A DNA stretch of 64,000 nucleotides from Winogradskyella psychrotolerans RS-3 (lineage in GTDB: Bacteria; Bacteroidota; Bacteroidia; Flavobacteriales; Flavobacteriaceae): contig NZ_ATMR01000176.1 in the NCBI RefSeq assembly GCF_000427335.1, positions 1 through 64,000 on the forward strand, given 5' to 3'. Both the position numbers and the translations under genes were made by a program. Numbering within the stretch: position 1 is the stretch's first letter; the number at the start of each line of letters is the position of its first letter. The notes below the pieces were generated by a model. That model had not been told where the DNA came from and made no database searches. It was given only the letters and a program-made list of their open reading frames with translations. Below, one piece after another: positions 1 to 7,404 of this stretch.

Positions 1-3
1 ACC

Positions 4-20
4 GTTGTGGTTAATTTTGA
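4..20 (+). repeat. Left end of cassette 1 (attC R'-like core site)
   Basis: The bases GTTGTGGTTA at 4-13, followed by ATTTTGA, match the form of two later sites: GTTGTAGCC-AATTTGAG at 2455 and GTTGTGTGC-AAATTGGG at 4427. Its exact reverse complement, TAACCACAAC, lies at 2328-2337 just after the second gene. Matching ends of this kind are expected when a circular integron cassette is inserted at a GTT core site. The rest of this attC-like site lies left of the window. Confidence 0.5.
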
Positions 21-65
21 CCAAACCAACAAACTTTATTATTAACTTTAAAACGATTTTGTACC

Positions 66-1712
66 ATGAAAAAACACCGACTGAAAAACTATTTGAAACT
101 CGGAATTCTGCTATTTGGAGTTCTTATTACAACTATAAGTTGTGATAAAGATGACACTATTGGCAATAACCAAGTTCCTGTATTAAGTAACAACACCAAA
201 TTCAAACTTCAAAGAATAACAAATCCACCTGTTTCTCAAAACAAAGAACTCTCGGAAAAACTCAGTTCGTTTAAATCTAAAAGTAACCTTAATGATTTAG
301 ATTACCAAGCAAGAGAAGTCTATAACGCTGAACTCGATTTTACCATAGATACTGACATCTCAAACTATATAGAATATGGTGCATATCATTCTTATACATT
401 TCCAATTACTAGAATAGAAGATAACGGACTAGTAGAAAATCTATTATTGAGCCTACAAATTGACGGAACGTATAAGGCGTATCTAGTTACTTATGACCTC
501 ACGGAAGATGAAAAGCTACAAATACAAAATAACGAGAATATAGATTTATCAGATAAAACAACTTTTTCAACGTTACAAGACCAAGAATGGGCAAGCTCAT
601 TGTTTGCTCGTATTGGTGATAATGGCATCTGCCATGAATGGATTACCATTACACCAAGATGTACTTTTGACGGAGAACATTCAGCAGAAGATAGAGAAAC
701 TGGTAATAATGGTGGTTTTCAATGCGCAGCCAACTTTGTTGCAGAGCCATACACTATTTCCAGTTTTACAGAATGTCCCAAAAGTGGTGGTGGCGCATTT
801 AACCCTACTGACCCAACAGGACCATTATATGATGATTATGGTAATCCTTACATTAATCTTGGAGGTGGAAATAATGATGGTTCAACTGGCTCAAATCCTA
901 ACTCGAATGACAATAATGATAATTCTAATGATGGCAATCAAGGTGAAAATACAGATTGTTTACAAACAGATGCAAATGGTAATTGCAATGGAGATATGAC
1001 TGCTGTTATTATTCGTGGAAATGATGATAATGAACCTGATTGTGAAAATGAAATCTCAGGACTCTCAGAAATTGTAAATACACCTGAAATAAAAGCTGAG
1101 CTTAACCGTTTAAAATTTAATATGGGTTTTGCTACAGAAGAAGATGGTAAACGCTTTATATACACAGGTTCTAATATAAATGCCCCTTCAACCTATAACG
1201 ATGCTAATTTTAATGAGCAATTAGCAATTGATTCTGATGGAAATAGTCTAGACTTCCCTGATTTACAAAACAATACATTAGTAGGTGCACATTTCCATCC
1301 TTTTGCTGATATTGATGGCGAACCTATACGCCAAGTACCTAGTGGTACAGATATTGCAGAGCATATAAATATGATTAAAAAAGTTTATGCTACTAATCCT
1401 AATGCAGCAAACCAAGTCACCAATTTTGTTATCTCTAAAGGTAATAGTGGACGTACTTACATCTTAAGAGCCAATAATGCCCAAAATATCGTAAATAATA
1501 CTTTAGATTATACAAACGACGATAATCGTGATGATATTCGGGATAAAGTAGAAGAATTAATTAAACCTTTAAGATGGGATGCATTTAATGAACACGAAAA
1601 AGCATTTAACAGCTTCTTAACCGAAAATTTTCCTGACTTAGATGTATTAAAAGCCGAATATGATGCTAACGGAAACATAACTAAATTTTGTAAACTTAAA
1701 ACACAACAATAA
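66..1712 (+). CDS. Large exported lipoprotein with JAMM-like histidine motif
   Basis: 548 residues. The N-terminus has a positively charged start, a hydrophobic stretch and a loose lipobox ending in Cys26 (TTISC-DKDD), so it is probably a lipoprotein. Residues about 260-305 are a low-complexity Gly/Asn/Asp linker. The C-terminal third contains AHFHPF at 408-413 followed by PSGTD at 425-429. This resembles the HxH...SxxD zinc motif of JAB/MPN metalloproteases, but the spacing is longer than usual and I cannot place the partner glutamate with confidence. It shares cassette 1 with the DUF6705 gene that starts 2 bp after its stop, so the two are probably co-transcribed. Function unknown; a peptidase or deubiquitinase-like fold is only a suggestion. 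Confidence 0.75.
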   Translation: MKKHRLKNYLKLGILLFGVLITTISCDKDDTIGNNQVPVLSNNTKFKLQRITNPPVSQNKELSEKLSSFKSKSNLNDLDYQAREVYNAELDFTIDTDISNYIEYGAYHSYTFPITRIEDNGLVENLLLSLQIDGTYKAYLVTYDLTEDEKLQIQNNENIDLSDKTTFSTLQDQEWASSLFARIGDNGICHEWITITPRCTFDGEHSAEDRETGNNGGFQCAANFVAEPYTISSFTECPKSGGGAFNPTDPTGPLYDDYGNPYINLGGGNNDGSTGSNPNSNDNNDNSNDGNQGENTDCLQTDANGNCNGDMTAVIIRGNDDNEPDCENEISGLSEIVNTPEIKAELNRLKFNMGFATEEDGKRFIYTGSNINAPSTYNDANFNEQLAIDSDGNSLDFPDLQNNTLVGAHFHPFADIDGEPIRQVPSGTDIAEHINMIKKVYATNPNAANQVTNFVISKGNSGRTYILRANNAQNIVNNTLDYTNDDNRDDIRDKVEELIKPLRWDAFNEHEKAFNSFLTENFPDLDVLKAEYDANGNITKFCKLKTQQ

Positions 1713-1713
1713 A

Positions 1714-2322
1714 ATGAAACTATATATTTTAAACATACTACTTTTATTTTGTCTAATAGGATTTGGACAAACCATTAAACCTGTTGAATCAGAGGGAAAT
1801 CAAGAAAATATTACCGTAAGGGGAGTCTATTTTAAAGACGTTAATAACGTGCTTGATAAATTTGTTGGTACTTGGAAATACGAAAACACACTAACAAATA
1901 CAGTTTTCGAAATAACCTTTTCTAAAGTAATAAATCAAGAAAGAATTTTTGACAATTATGCTGACGAACTTTCAGCTCAGTTTAAATTAAGTATTAATGG
2001 TATAGAACAATACAATACTTATACGACATCTTGTGAAGATTGTTTTATAGCTTCTGGATTTAGAAGTTACGAAGAAGGCTTTGAAAATGATGAATTTGTT
2101 TATACAGAACCAAACTCTAATATGTATGTTGGTGCTATTGCAGAACCTAATATAGAACAATATGTTTTATCCTCTAGTTTAAAATTAGAATATCAGTTTT
2201 TCCTTGGTAATCCAGCTCAATTAATCTGGACAAATAAAGCTAGTCAAAAAAAGAGAATAGCTACAGGAGAGCATATGAATGTATATCAAATGCCAATGAA
2301 TATGGTTTTAATTAAACAATAA
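1714..2322 (+). CDS. DUF6705 family exported protein
   Basis: 202 residues with a signal peptide (hydrophobic segment ending in GFGQ). The segment GVYFKDVNNVLDKFVGTWKY, followed by a beta-rich body, matches my memory of DUF6705, a lipocalin-like family of small exported proteins in Flavobacteria with no established function. A Cys pair is present (TSCEDC). The ATG lies 2 bp after the stop of the preceding lipoprotein gene, which suggests translational coupling. The end of cassette 1 follows the stop codon by 5 bp. Confidence 0.75.
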   Translation: MKLYILNILLLFCLIGFGQTIKPVESEGNQENITVRGVYFKDVNNVLDKFVGTWKYENTLTNTVFEITFSKVINQERIFDNYADELSAQFKLSINGIEQYNTYTTSCEDCFIASGFRSYEEGFENDEFVYTEPNSNMYVGAIAEPNIEQYVLSSSLKLEYQFFLGNPAQLIWTNKASQKKRIATGEHMNVYQMPMNMVLIKQ

Positions 2323-2327
2323 AAAAC

Positions 2328-2463
2328 TAACCACAACAATGTATATAAAAAATAGCAGTTAAGAGCTAAACCCAAAGTTATGTTCTTTTCTGCTTATTTT
2401 GTTTAAATCTGAAAATTAACTAATTTTTATCTGCTACTTCTCATATAGGGAGACGTTGTAGCC
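2328..2463 (+). repeat. attC-like recombination site between cassettes 1 and 2
   Basis: A 136-bp imperfect palindrome. ACAAC (2333-2337) pairs with GTTGT (2455-2459), TATAT (2342-2346) with ATATA (2443-2447), TAGCAG (2353-2358) with CTGCTA (2431-2436), and AGTTAA (2357-2362) with TTAACT (2416-2421), leaving a loop of roughly 50 bases. The left end is complementary to the left end of cassette 1 (4-13), and the right end GTTGTAGCC is complementary to GGCTACAAC at 2926-2934 after the next gene. This is the R''-L''...L'-R' layout of integron attC sites, although the core GTTGTAG departs from the GTTRRRY consensus. Confidence 0.55.
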
Positions 2464-2466
2464 AAT

Positions 2467-2916
2467 TTGAGAAAAATCGTGAATAAAATAATAAACATCT
2501 TGATTTTGACAATTGTCGTTCTGACTTTTGCTTCTTGCAACAAAACGAATGAGGATAAATTGAACGTTATTTTGAACTCGGAAAATATAGAAATACAAGT
2601 AAATGTTTACGGAGGTTTACCTGGATATTCTGAATATAATCTTTTTGTTAAAAAAAATGATTTTGAATCTTTAATTATTATTGACAAAGGAACTGACTAT
2701 CAAACATTTGTTACAATTAGAGATGATAGAAAATTATTGAATGAGTTTTTTATGAAATCTGTGGAAACTAATAATCCTGAAAAACAATATAGAAGCTCTT
2801 GCATCGGACCAAATAATTACGAATATATTTTTAAAAGTGGAATGACCAAACTTAAAGTAAAACCAAGCAGAGAGTGCGACTCTATTTTTAGTATAATTAT
2901 GAAAGAAAAATTTTGA
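2467..2916 (+). CDS. Small lipoprotein of unknown function (cassette 2)
   Basis: 149 residues. Signal peptide with a good lipobox, FASC, at about residues 21-24, so it is anchored as a lipoprotein. The start is TTG at 2467, or GTG at 2479 in the same frame; both lie within a few bases of the attC-like end, as is usual for cassette genes. The body is short, with a Cys near SSCIGPNN and another in the C-terminal segment REC. I recognise no family. The gene has no partner and is bounded by complementary ends at 2455-2463 and 2926-2934, so it forms a one-gene cassette. Confidence 0.65.
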   Translation: MRKIVNKIINILILTIVVLTFASCNKTNEDKLNVILNSENIEIQVNVYGGLPGYSEYNLFVKKNDFESLIIIDKGTDYQTFVTIRDDRKLLNEFFMKSVETNNPEKQYRSSCIGPNNYEYIFKSGMTKLKVKPSRECDSIFSIIMKEKF

Positions 2917-2925
2917 ATAAAAACT

Positions 2926-2967
2926 GGCTACAACAAAATACTGTGGTAAAAAACAAGTAAAAATGTA
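2926..2967 (+). repeat. Right end of cassette 2 (interrupted attC-like site, R'' side)
   Basis: GGCTACAAC at 2926-2934 is the exact reverse complement of GTTGTAGCC at 2455-2463. The expected palindromic partner does not follow. Instead, within about 35 bp, IS110-type sequence begins. The stretch 2931-2960 is nearly the same as 5052-5082, where a second IS110 fragment follows another ACAAC end. Confidence 0.5.
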
Positions 2968-3920
2968 TTAATTTTTCACTAAAGTACTTTTATAGTTTCC
3001 ATCATATATTAACCCTGATTTAGCTAGTGCAAAAGCCTGTTTTAGTAGTTTATTACACACGGCAATTAATGCTAATTTTTTGCTCTTTCCTTTCGCTACT
3101 ATTCGCTCATAAAGTTCCCGGCAAGCTTTGTTATATTTACACGCATTAAAACTGCACATAAATAATAAACTCCGAAGCTTTTGATTTCCCATTTTACTTA
3201 TTCGTGGCCGCCCTTTTACACTACTTCCACTTTGCCGGATCATAGGTGTAAGGCCAGCGTAACTACAAAGTTCACTTGCGCTCGTAAAACGATCAAATCC
3301 ACCTGTTAATACCACTAACATAATTGCTGTTTTTGGTCCTATACCTGGAATGGTTTTTAAACGGGTAAATAATTCTTGATGTGATTGTTTTACTAATATT
3401 AACAGCTTATCCTCCAAAGTTTTCATCTCTTTTGTTAGTTGTCTTAAACTACGTTTTAAAGACGTAACAACAAGCTTACTTGGATTTCCCAAAACCGCTT
3501 CTCCATGTAGTTTGTTTTTTAGCATAGTGCTTTGTTTTGTATATACAGAAAGGGTTCTGACGATTTGAAGACATTCTATTTCTTCCTTAGAATTTCCTTT
3601 CCATAGCTTTAATTCTACTTGCTCTGCGTAAGCACAAATAAGTTTTGAATCGCTCTTATCTGTCTTAACTTTTGATAGTCCCATCTGTATAAAGCGTTTT
3701 ACTGACAATGGATTTTCAACCGATACTTTTATACCCGATTCTAGCAAATGATACGCTAACTGATAATGATAATAGCCTGTGGCTTCCATAACGCAATGGC
3801 TCTTATTATTTAAAAGTTTCGTAAACTTTTTAAAGCCAAATTCATTGTTTTTAAACTGATAGTAATGACCATCAGAATCTGTAACATCAAAAACCTTTTG
3901 GCTGATGTCAATTTATTCAT
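2968..3920 (-). pseudogene. IS110 family transposase, N-terminus frameshifted
   Basis: The frame shows the DEDD RuvC-like domain (IDIS with the first Asp, MEATG with the Glu, KTDKSD with the later Asp residues) and then the Transposase_20 domain (TIPGIGPKTA, ASELCSYAGL, and RQSGSSVKG holding the expected catalytic Ser). The normal start would be an ATG at 3918-3920 encoding MNK. There the reading frame is out of step with IDIS and meets a stop, as if about 10 bp (codons for roughly YFG) were lost at 3911. The part from MEATG (3789) onward is open for 273 codons. The first catalytic Asp is encoded but has no good start codon, so the enzyme is probably inactive. Confidence 0.85.
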
Positions 3921-4426
3921 CTTTTATTATTTTATTAATAGGAATTCATGATGTGCTTCGCAGTTCAAAATATTTAATATCTTTATTCATAAGTAAATGT
4001 TTTTTTGAAAGGACAATCTACGCGAGTTTCAACGACTTAAAATCGAGGTCTAAAAGCCTCATAGAACTGTACGAAATCTGTGTAGAAAAGAGAGGGGATT
4101 TTCAATGTTGACGAAGTCTAATGCTTCTGCGTGTATATTAACCTTACTCCTCTCTTTTGTTCTTTCTAATTTATCCTTAAATTTAATGAATTGTAAACTT
4201 AAGCCGTGTATAATTAATTGCTTTGTTCTTCCCTACTTGCGAATATTCTTGCGGAATATTCTATCTGTGATTTATTTGCTAAATTAGGTGCTTAACCACG
4301 CCACTAATCATACACGCAACTCTATAGAAAGACAGGACTCGTACGTGTAAGGGATCTCTAATCTAAAACACGTTATAGTTCTCCTCTTTTTCTAGTTAAA
4401 GATATTTAATAAAACTAAAGAAACTC
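3921..4426. other. Non-coding part of the IS110 element; possible bridge-RNA region
   Basis: About 500 bp with no convincing gene; the short open frames at 3905-4111 and 4105-4287 lack family features. In IS110 elements the non-coding end upstream of the transposase can encode the bridge RNA that pairs with target and donor. Small hairpin candidates include GAGG...CCTC around 4045-4060 and the repeated GCGAATATTC/GCGGAATATTC around 4239-4261. I cannot fold it, so the RNA is an inference from family and position. Confidence 0.3.
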
Positions 4427-4445
4427 GTTGTGTGCAAATTGGGGA
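4427..4445 (+). repeat. Left end of cassette 3 (attC R'-like core site)
   Basis: GTTGTGTGC at 4427-4435 followed by AAATTGGGG, the same pattern as at 4-20 and 2455-2471. The corresponding right end near 5045-5055 (GACACCACAAC) matches it only with a one-base gap, so this cassette's ends are less exact than those of cassettes 1 and 2. Confidence 0.45.
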
Positions 4446-4447
4446 AT

Positions 4448-4478
4448 TTGGTAATTATACCAATTTTTGGTATATTTG
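4448..4478 (+). promoter_or_regulatory. parDE promoter with overlapping operator palindromes
   Basis: TTG at 4448-4450, a 20-bp spacer, and TATATTTG at 4471-4478 fit the Bacteroidota -33/-7 promoter. The spacer is filled by alternating half-sites: TTGGTA-ATTA-TACCAA (4448-4463) and ATACCAA-TTT-TTGGTAT (4457-4473), both perfect inverted repeats sharing the middle arm. A ribbon-helix-helix antitoxin bound here would block RNA polymerase, the usual autoregulation of parDE operons. Confidence 0.65.
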
Positions 4479-4496
4479 ATTTAAATTAGTAATCAA

Positions 4497-4748
4497 ATGA
4501 ATAAAAACACATCAATATCACTCGGAAATTATTTCGACCAATTTGTGCAAAGTAGCATAAGCGAAGGAAGATTTAAAAACGTTAGCGAAGTTATTCGTGC
4601 AGGATTAAGACTTTTAGAAGAAGAAGAAAGTAAAGTCATTGCATTGAAAAAAGCAATTCAAGAAGGAATTGACAGTGGAATAGCTCACGACTTTGACCAA
4701 AAAAAACATCTTGAATCTCTAAAAGCGAAAAAGCACTCAAATGGCTGA
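4497..4748 (+). CDS. parD: ParD-type antitoxin (ribbon-helix-helix)
   Basis: 83 residues, normal for ParD. The N-terminal segment TSISLGNYFDQFVQ, with GRFKNVSEVIRAGLRLLEEEE after it, is the ribbon-helix-helix DNA-binding and dimerisation domain; the C-terminal tail would wrap the toxin. It binds its own operator (palindromes at 4448-4473) and neutralises the ParE toxin encoded just downstream, with which it overlaps by 8 bp. Toxin-antitoxin pairs are classic cargo of sedentary integron arrays, where they discourage cassette loss, and the pair sits between cassette-like ends here. Confidence 0.85.
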   Translation: MNKNTSISLGNYFDQFVQSSISEGRFKNVSEVIRAGLRLLEEEESKVIALKKAIQEGIDSGIAHDFDQKKHLESLKAKKHSNG

Positions 4749-5040
4749 ATATAAGTTGACCAATAAAGCTGTTGAGGATTTATCAAAGATTTGGGATTAT
4801 ACATTTGAGATTTGGTCGGAAAAACAAGCTGATAAATATTACGCTGATCTGATTTCTAATTGTCAAGAAATTGCAGAAAACCCAGACATAGGGAAATTCT
4901 ACGATGGAATATCAAAGCAACTTCTCGGAATGAATACAAATCGACATATAATATTCTACAGAACTTTGAACGAAAATTATGTTGAAATAACGAGAATATT
5001 GCACGAAAGAATGTATTTAAAGAAGCGAATAGCTGAATAA
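4741..5040 (+). CDS. parE: ParE/RelE-superfamily toxin
   Basis: 99 residues. The N-terminal pattern (KLTNKAVEDLSKIWDYTFEIW, here split from its alpha-helical YYADLI segment) and the C-terminal HIIFYRTLN...VEITRILHERM strand pair are those of ParE toxins, which typically poison DNA gyrase. The ATG overlaps the antitoxin gene by 8 bp, so the two are translationally coupled. The conserved late segment RILHERM is present, suggesting an active toxin. Target specificity cannot be read from sequence. Confidence 0.85.
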   Translation: MAEYKLTNKAVEDLSKIWDYTFEIWSEKQADKYYADLISNCQEIAENPDIGKFYDGISKQLLGMNTNRHIIFYRTLNENYVEITRILHERMYLKKRIAE

Positions 5041-5044
5041 AAAC

Positions 5045-5184
5045 GACACCACAACAAAGTACTATAGCAAAAAACAAGTAAAAACTCATTAATTTTTTAC
5101 AAAAGCACTTTTATAATTTCCATAATATATTAATCCCAATTTGGCTATAGCAAAAGCCTGTTTTAATAGTTTACTACCAGTCCG
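5045..5184 (-). pseudogene. Remnant of a second IS110 element (transposase 3' end) next to a cassette end
   Basis: After the right cassette end (ACACCACAAC, 5046-5055) the sequence 5052-5180 runs parallel to 2931-3057 with many substitutions. On the minus strand 5178-5089 encodes KLLKQAFAIAKLGLIYYGNY and a short tail ending VKN-stop, the diverged last 29 or so codons of an IS110 transposase. Both copies begin at the same distance from an ACAAC end, as expected for a site-specific element. The rest of this copy is gone. Confidence 0.7.
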
Positions 5185-5255
5185 TTTATATTTATTAACT
5201 TTATCCCCAACTTATTAAACATATCATCATGTCTAATTAAGTTAATTTCAAGAAC

Positions 5256-5666
5256 ATGTATCAATTAAATTACCATTCTAAATCAAAATTAGGGCTAGAA
5301 CTTGAAGATTTAGACAATATCCTTGCGAAAGCCAATATTGTAAACTCGGAAAGAAATATTACAGGCTGTCTTATTTACCATAATAAAAGTTTCGTTCAAA
5401 TCCTTGAAGGACATAAAAACGATGTCCTACAAGTTTTTGAAAAAATTAAAAACGATCAACGCCATCATACAATAACTTTACTTTGGGAAAACAATGTCGA
5501 AGACCGATGTTTTTCAGAATGGAACATGGCTTACCACAAACCTAATAGTGAAAGTATCAAAGAATACATTAACAACTTATTACTACTTTCTATGCTTTCG
5601 GATAAATCTAAAGCCTCATTATTAAGTTTTTGGACCTCTGTAAGAAGAATTTTAAGTGACAAATAA
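5256..5666 (+). CDS. BLUF-domain blue-light sensor protein
   Basis: 136 residues, essentially one BLUF domain with a short C-terminal helical cap. The residues that form the flavin hydrogen-bond network are all present at AppA-like spacing: Tyr6, Asn30 and Gln48, plus Trp89 and Met91 in the SEWNMAY strand. FAD binding and blue-light photochemistry are therefore likely. There is no fused output domain, so it probably acts by protein-protein contact, as in PixD-like short BLUF proteins. No partner gene is adjacent; the downstream gene converges on it. Confidence 0.9.
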   Translation: MYQLNYHSKSKLGLELEDLDNILAKANIVNSERNITGCLIYHNKSFVQILEGHKNDVLQVFEKIKNDQRHHTITLLWENNVEDRCFSEWNMAYHKPNSESIKEYINNLLLLSMLSDKSKASLLSFWTSVRRILSDK

Positions 5667-5692
5667 ATCAAACCATTCAATGGGTTTGATTT
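5665..5692. terminator. Bidirectional hairpin between converging genes
   Basis: AAATCAAACC-ATT and AAT-GGGTTTGATTT form a 13-14 bp stem with one bulged base and a one-base loop. It overlaps the BLUF stop codon and lies 25 bp before the end of the converging CoA-transferase gene. The A- and T-rich stem ends make it usable from both sides. Confidence 0.6.
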
Positions 5693-5716
5693 ACTACATT
5701 CTACCTAACTTTCGTA

Positions 5717-7237
5717 TTAATGTAAATTATCAACAAGTTCTTCAACTTTCATAGTTCCATTATTTTTTAATTGTGTGTGCCAGCTAAAGGCTTTTTCGAG
5801 AATATGTGGAGTTTGTCCGCCTAACGCATAAGCCTCTTCAAAATAGGCTAACAATTGATATTTATATTCTGGATGTACACAATTTTCAATAATAACTCGC
5901 GCTCTTTCAACAGGTGCCAAACCTCTAATATCTGCTAACCCTTGTTCAGTTACTAAAATATCAACGTCGTGCTCTGTATGGTCCGTATGAGAGACCATAG
6001 GAACAACATGAGATATACGACCTTCTTTAGAGATCGAAGGGCAAGCAAAAATACTTAGGTAACCATTTCTTGCAAAATCACCAGAACCTCCAATGCCATT
6101 CATCATTTTAGTACCAGCGATATGTGTAGAATTTACATTTCCGTATATATCTACTTCAATCGCTGTATTAATCCCAATTACCCCCAAACGACTAATAACT
6201 TCAGCTGCATTACTAATATTCTGTGGTCGTAATAGTAATTTTTCTTTATATTTTTCAAAATTACTGAAGATCTTATTTGAGCACGATTCGGTTACCGTAA
6301 TTGATGAAGCTGACGCGAATAACAATTTACCAGAATCAAAAAGCTCGAATGTACTATCTTGAAGTACTTCAGAATACATTGTGAGATTTTTAAACTTACT
6401 ATCAGTAAAACCCGATAGGATAGCATTAGCCGTCTTACCAATACCTGCCTGTAGAGGCAGCAATGATTCTGTGAGTCTCCCCGCTTCTACTTCATTTTCG
6501 AGAAACTTAAGAATATGATGAGAGATAGCCTTCGTTTTTTCATCGGGGTCAGCGATTACAGCAGGACTATCTGGCACTTCTGTAAAAACAATAGCTGCCA
6601 CTTTATTTGGATCAATTTTTATATAAGGATCTCCTATTCTTTTATCGGAATTTAATACAGGAATAACCTCACGATTCGGTTGCTTTTTCAATAGCTTCAC
6701 ATCATGAATACCGGCAAGACTCTCTGGGAACGTCGTATTAATTTCAATGATAATCTGATCTGCATTATCTGCAAAAATGGGAGAATTCCCAACCGAAGTC
6801 GTAGGTACAATATAACCGTCTTCTGTAATAGACACGGCTTCAATAATAGCGATATCAATTTTAAATTTATCAATCTTTTGAAGCATATCTGCTGTTTGAC
6901 CCAAATGTTGGTCGACATAAAGCACCTCATGACTATTAATACTTTTTCGCAATGTAGGATCTGCCTGAAACGGCATTCTTTTGTATAAGGCTCCATTTTT
7001 AGCTAAATCTGCATCTGTATCATACCCCAAAGAAGCTCCACTTAATACAGTAACTTTTAAATCCTCGTGCAATGCTCTTTTTGCAAATTGAGGGAGCACT
7101 GTTTTACTATCACCTGCCTTGGTAAAACCACTAACACCTAACACATCTTTATTTTTTATCAATAAAGCCGCCTGTTCTGGAGTTTGAATTTTATCTAAAT
7201 AAGGGGAATATTTTATTCTTTGTTTATTATTGATCAT
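5717..7237 (-). CDS. Acetyl-CoA hydrolase/transferase family, succinate:CoA transferase type
   Basis: 506 residues, the usual size of class I CoA transferases of the Cat1/AarC/ScpC type. Recognisable features are GVSGFTKAGDSKTV near the N-terminus, the loop SLLPLQAGIGKTANA, the strand YSEVLQD carrying the expected catalytic Glu that forms the glutamyl-CoA thioester, and GIGGSGDFARNG in the C-terminal half. Such enzymes move CoA between acetate, propionate or acetyl-CoA and succinate; the exact pair cannot be told. A divergent AraC-type regulator gene starts 167 bp upstream and is a candidate regulator. Confidence 0.85.
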   Translation of the reverse strand: MINNKQRIKYSPYLDKIQTPEQAALLIKNKDVLGVSGFTKAGDSKTVLPQFAKRALHEDLKVTVLSGASLGYDTDADLAKNGALYKRMPFQADPTLRKSINSHEVLYVDQHLGQTADMLQKIDKFKIDIAIIEAVSITEDGYIVPTTSVGNSPIFADNADQIIIEINTTFPESLAGIHDVKLLKKQPNREVIPVLNSDKRIGDPYIKIDPNKVAAIVFTEVPDSPAVIADPDEKTKAISHHILKFLENEVEAGRLTESLLPLQAGIGKTANAILSGFTDSKFKNLTMYSEVLQDSTFELFDSGKLLFASASSITVTESCSNKIFSNFEKYKEKLLLRPQNISNAAEVISRLGVIGINTAIEVDIYGNVNSTHIAGTKMMNGIGGSGDFARNGYLSIFACPSISKEGRISHVVPMVSHTDHTEHDVDILVTEQGLADIRGLAPVERARVIIENCVHPEYKYQLLAYFEEAYALGGQTPHILEKAFSWHTQLKNNGTMKVEELVDNLH

Positions 7238-7404
7238 TTTACAAAATTTTGCTAAAAAAATTACCTTTTATATTCTTATCGCTCATTTTATTATGTTTTT
7301 AATAAAACGAAGTTGCAATTTATAGAAGATATTTATTGTCTATTTATTGAAAAAAGACAATATTTTATTAATTTAGTGCAAATAAGTTCCTGTTTAGATA
7401 TATT

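Larger units (their letters stand above)
2935..4426 (-). mobile_element. IS110-family insertion sequence inside an attC-like site
   Basis: Element defined by an IS110-type transposase pseudogene on the minus strand (2968-3920) with about 500 bp of non-coding DNA upstream of it. It lies between the R''-like end of cassette 2 (2926-2934) and the R'-like start of cassette 3 (4427-4435). IS110 elements lack terminal inverted repeats, so the exact ends cannot be read; the limits given are the attC-like borders. A known subgroup, IS1111-attC elements, inserts specifically into attC sites, which fits this position. A second, truncated copy is at 5056-5180. Confidence 0.65.

Noticed and set aside
3905..4287. 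Two short open frames (68 and 60 codons) on the plus strand upstream of the IS110 transposase
   Set aside because: They are in the non-coding end of the element, have no recognisable motif and no start context. The composition is that of non-coding AT-rich DNA.
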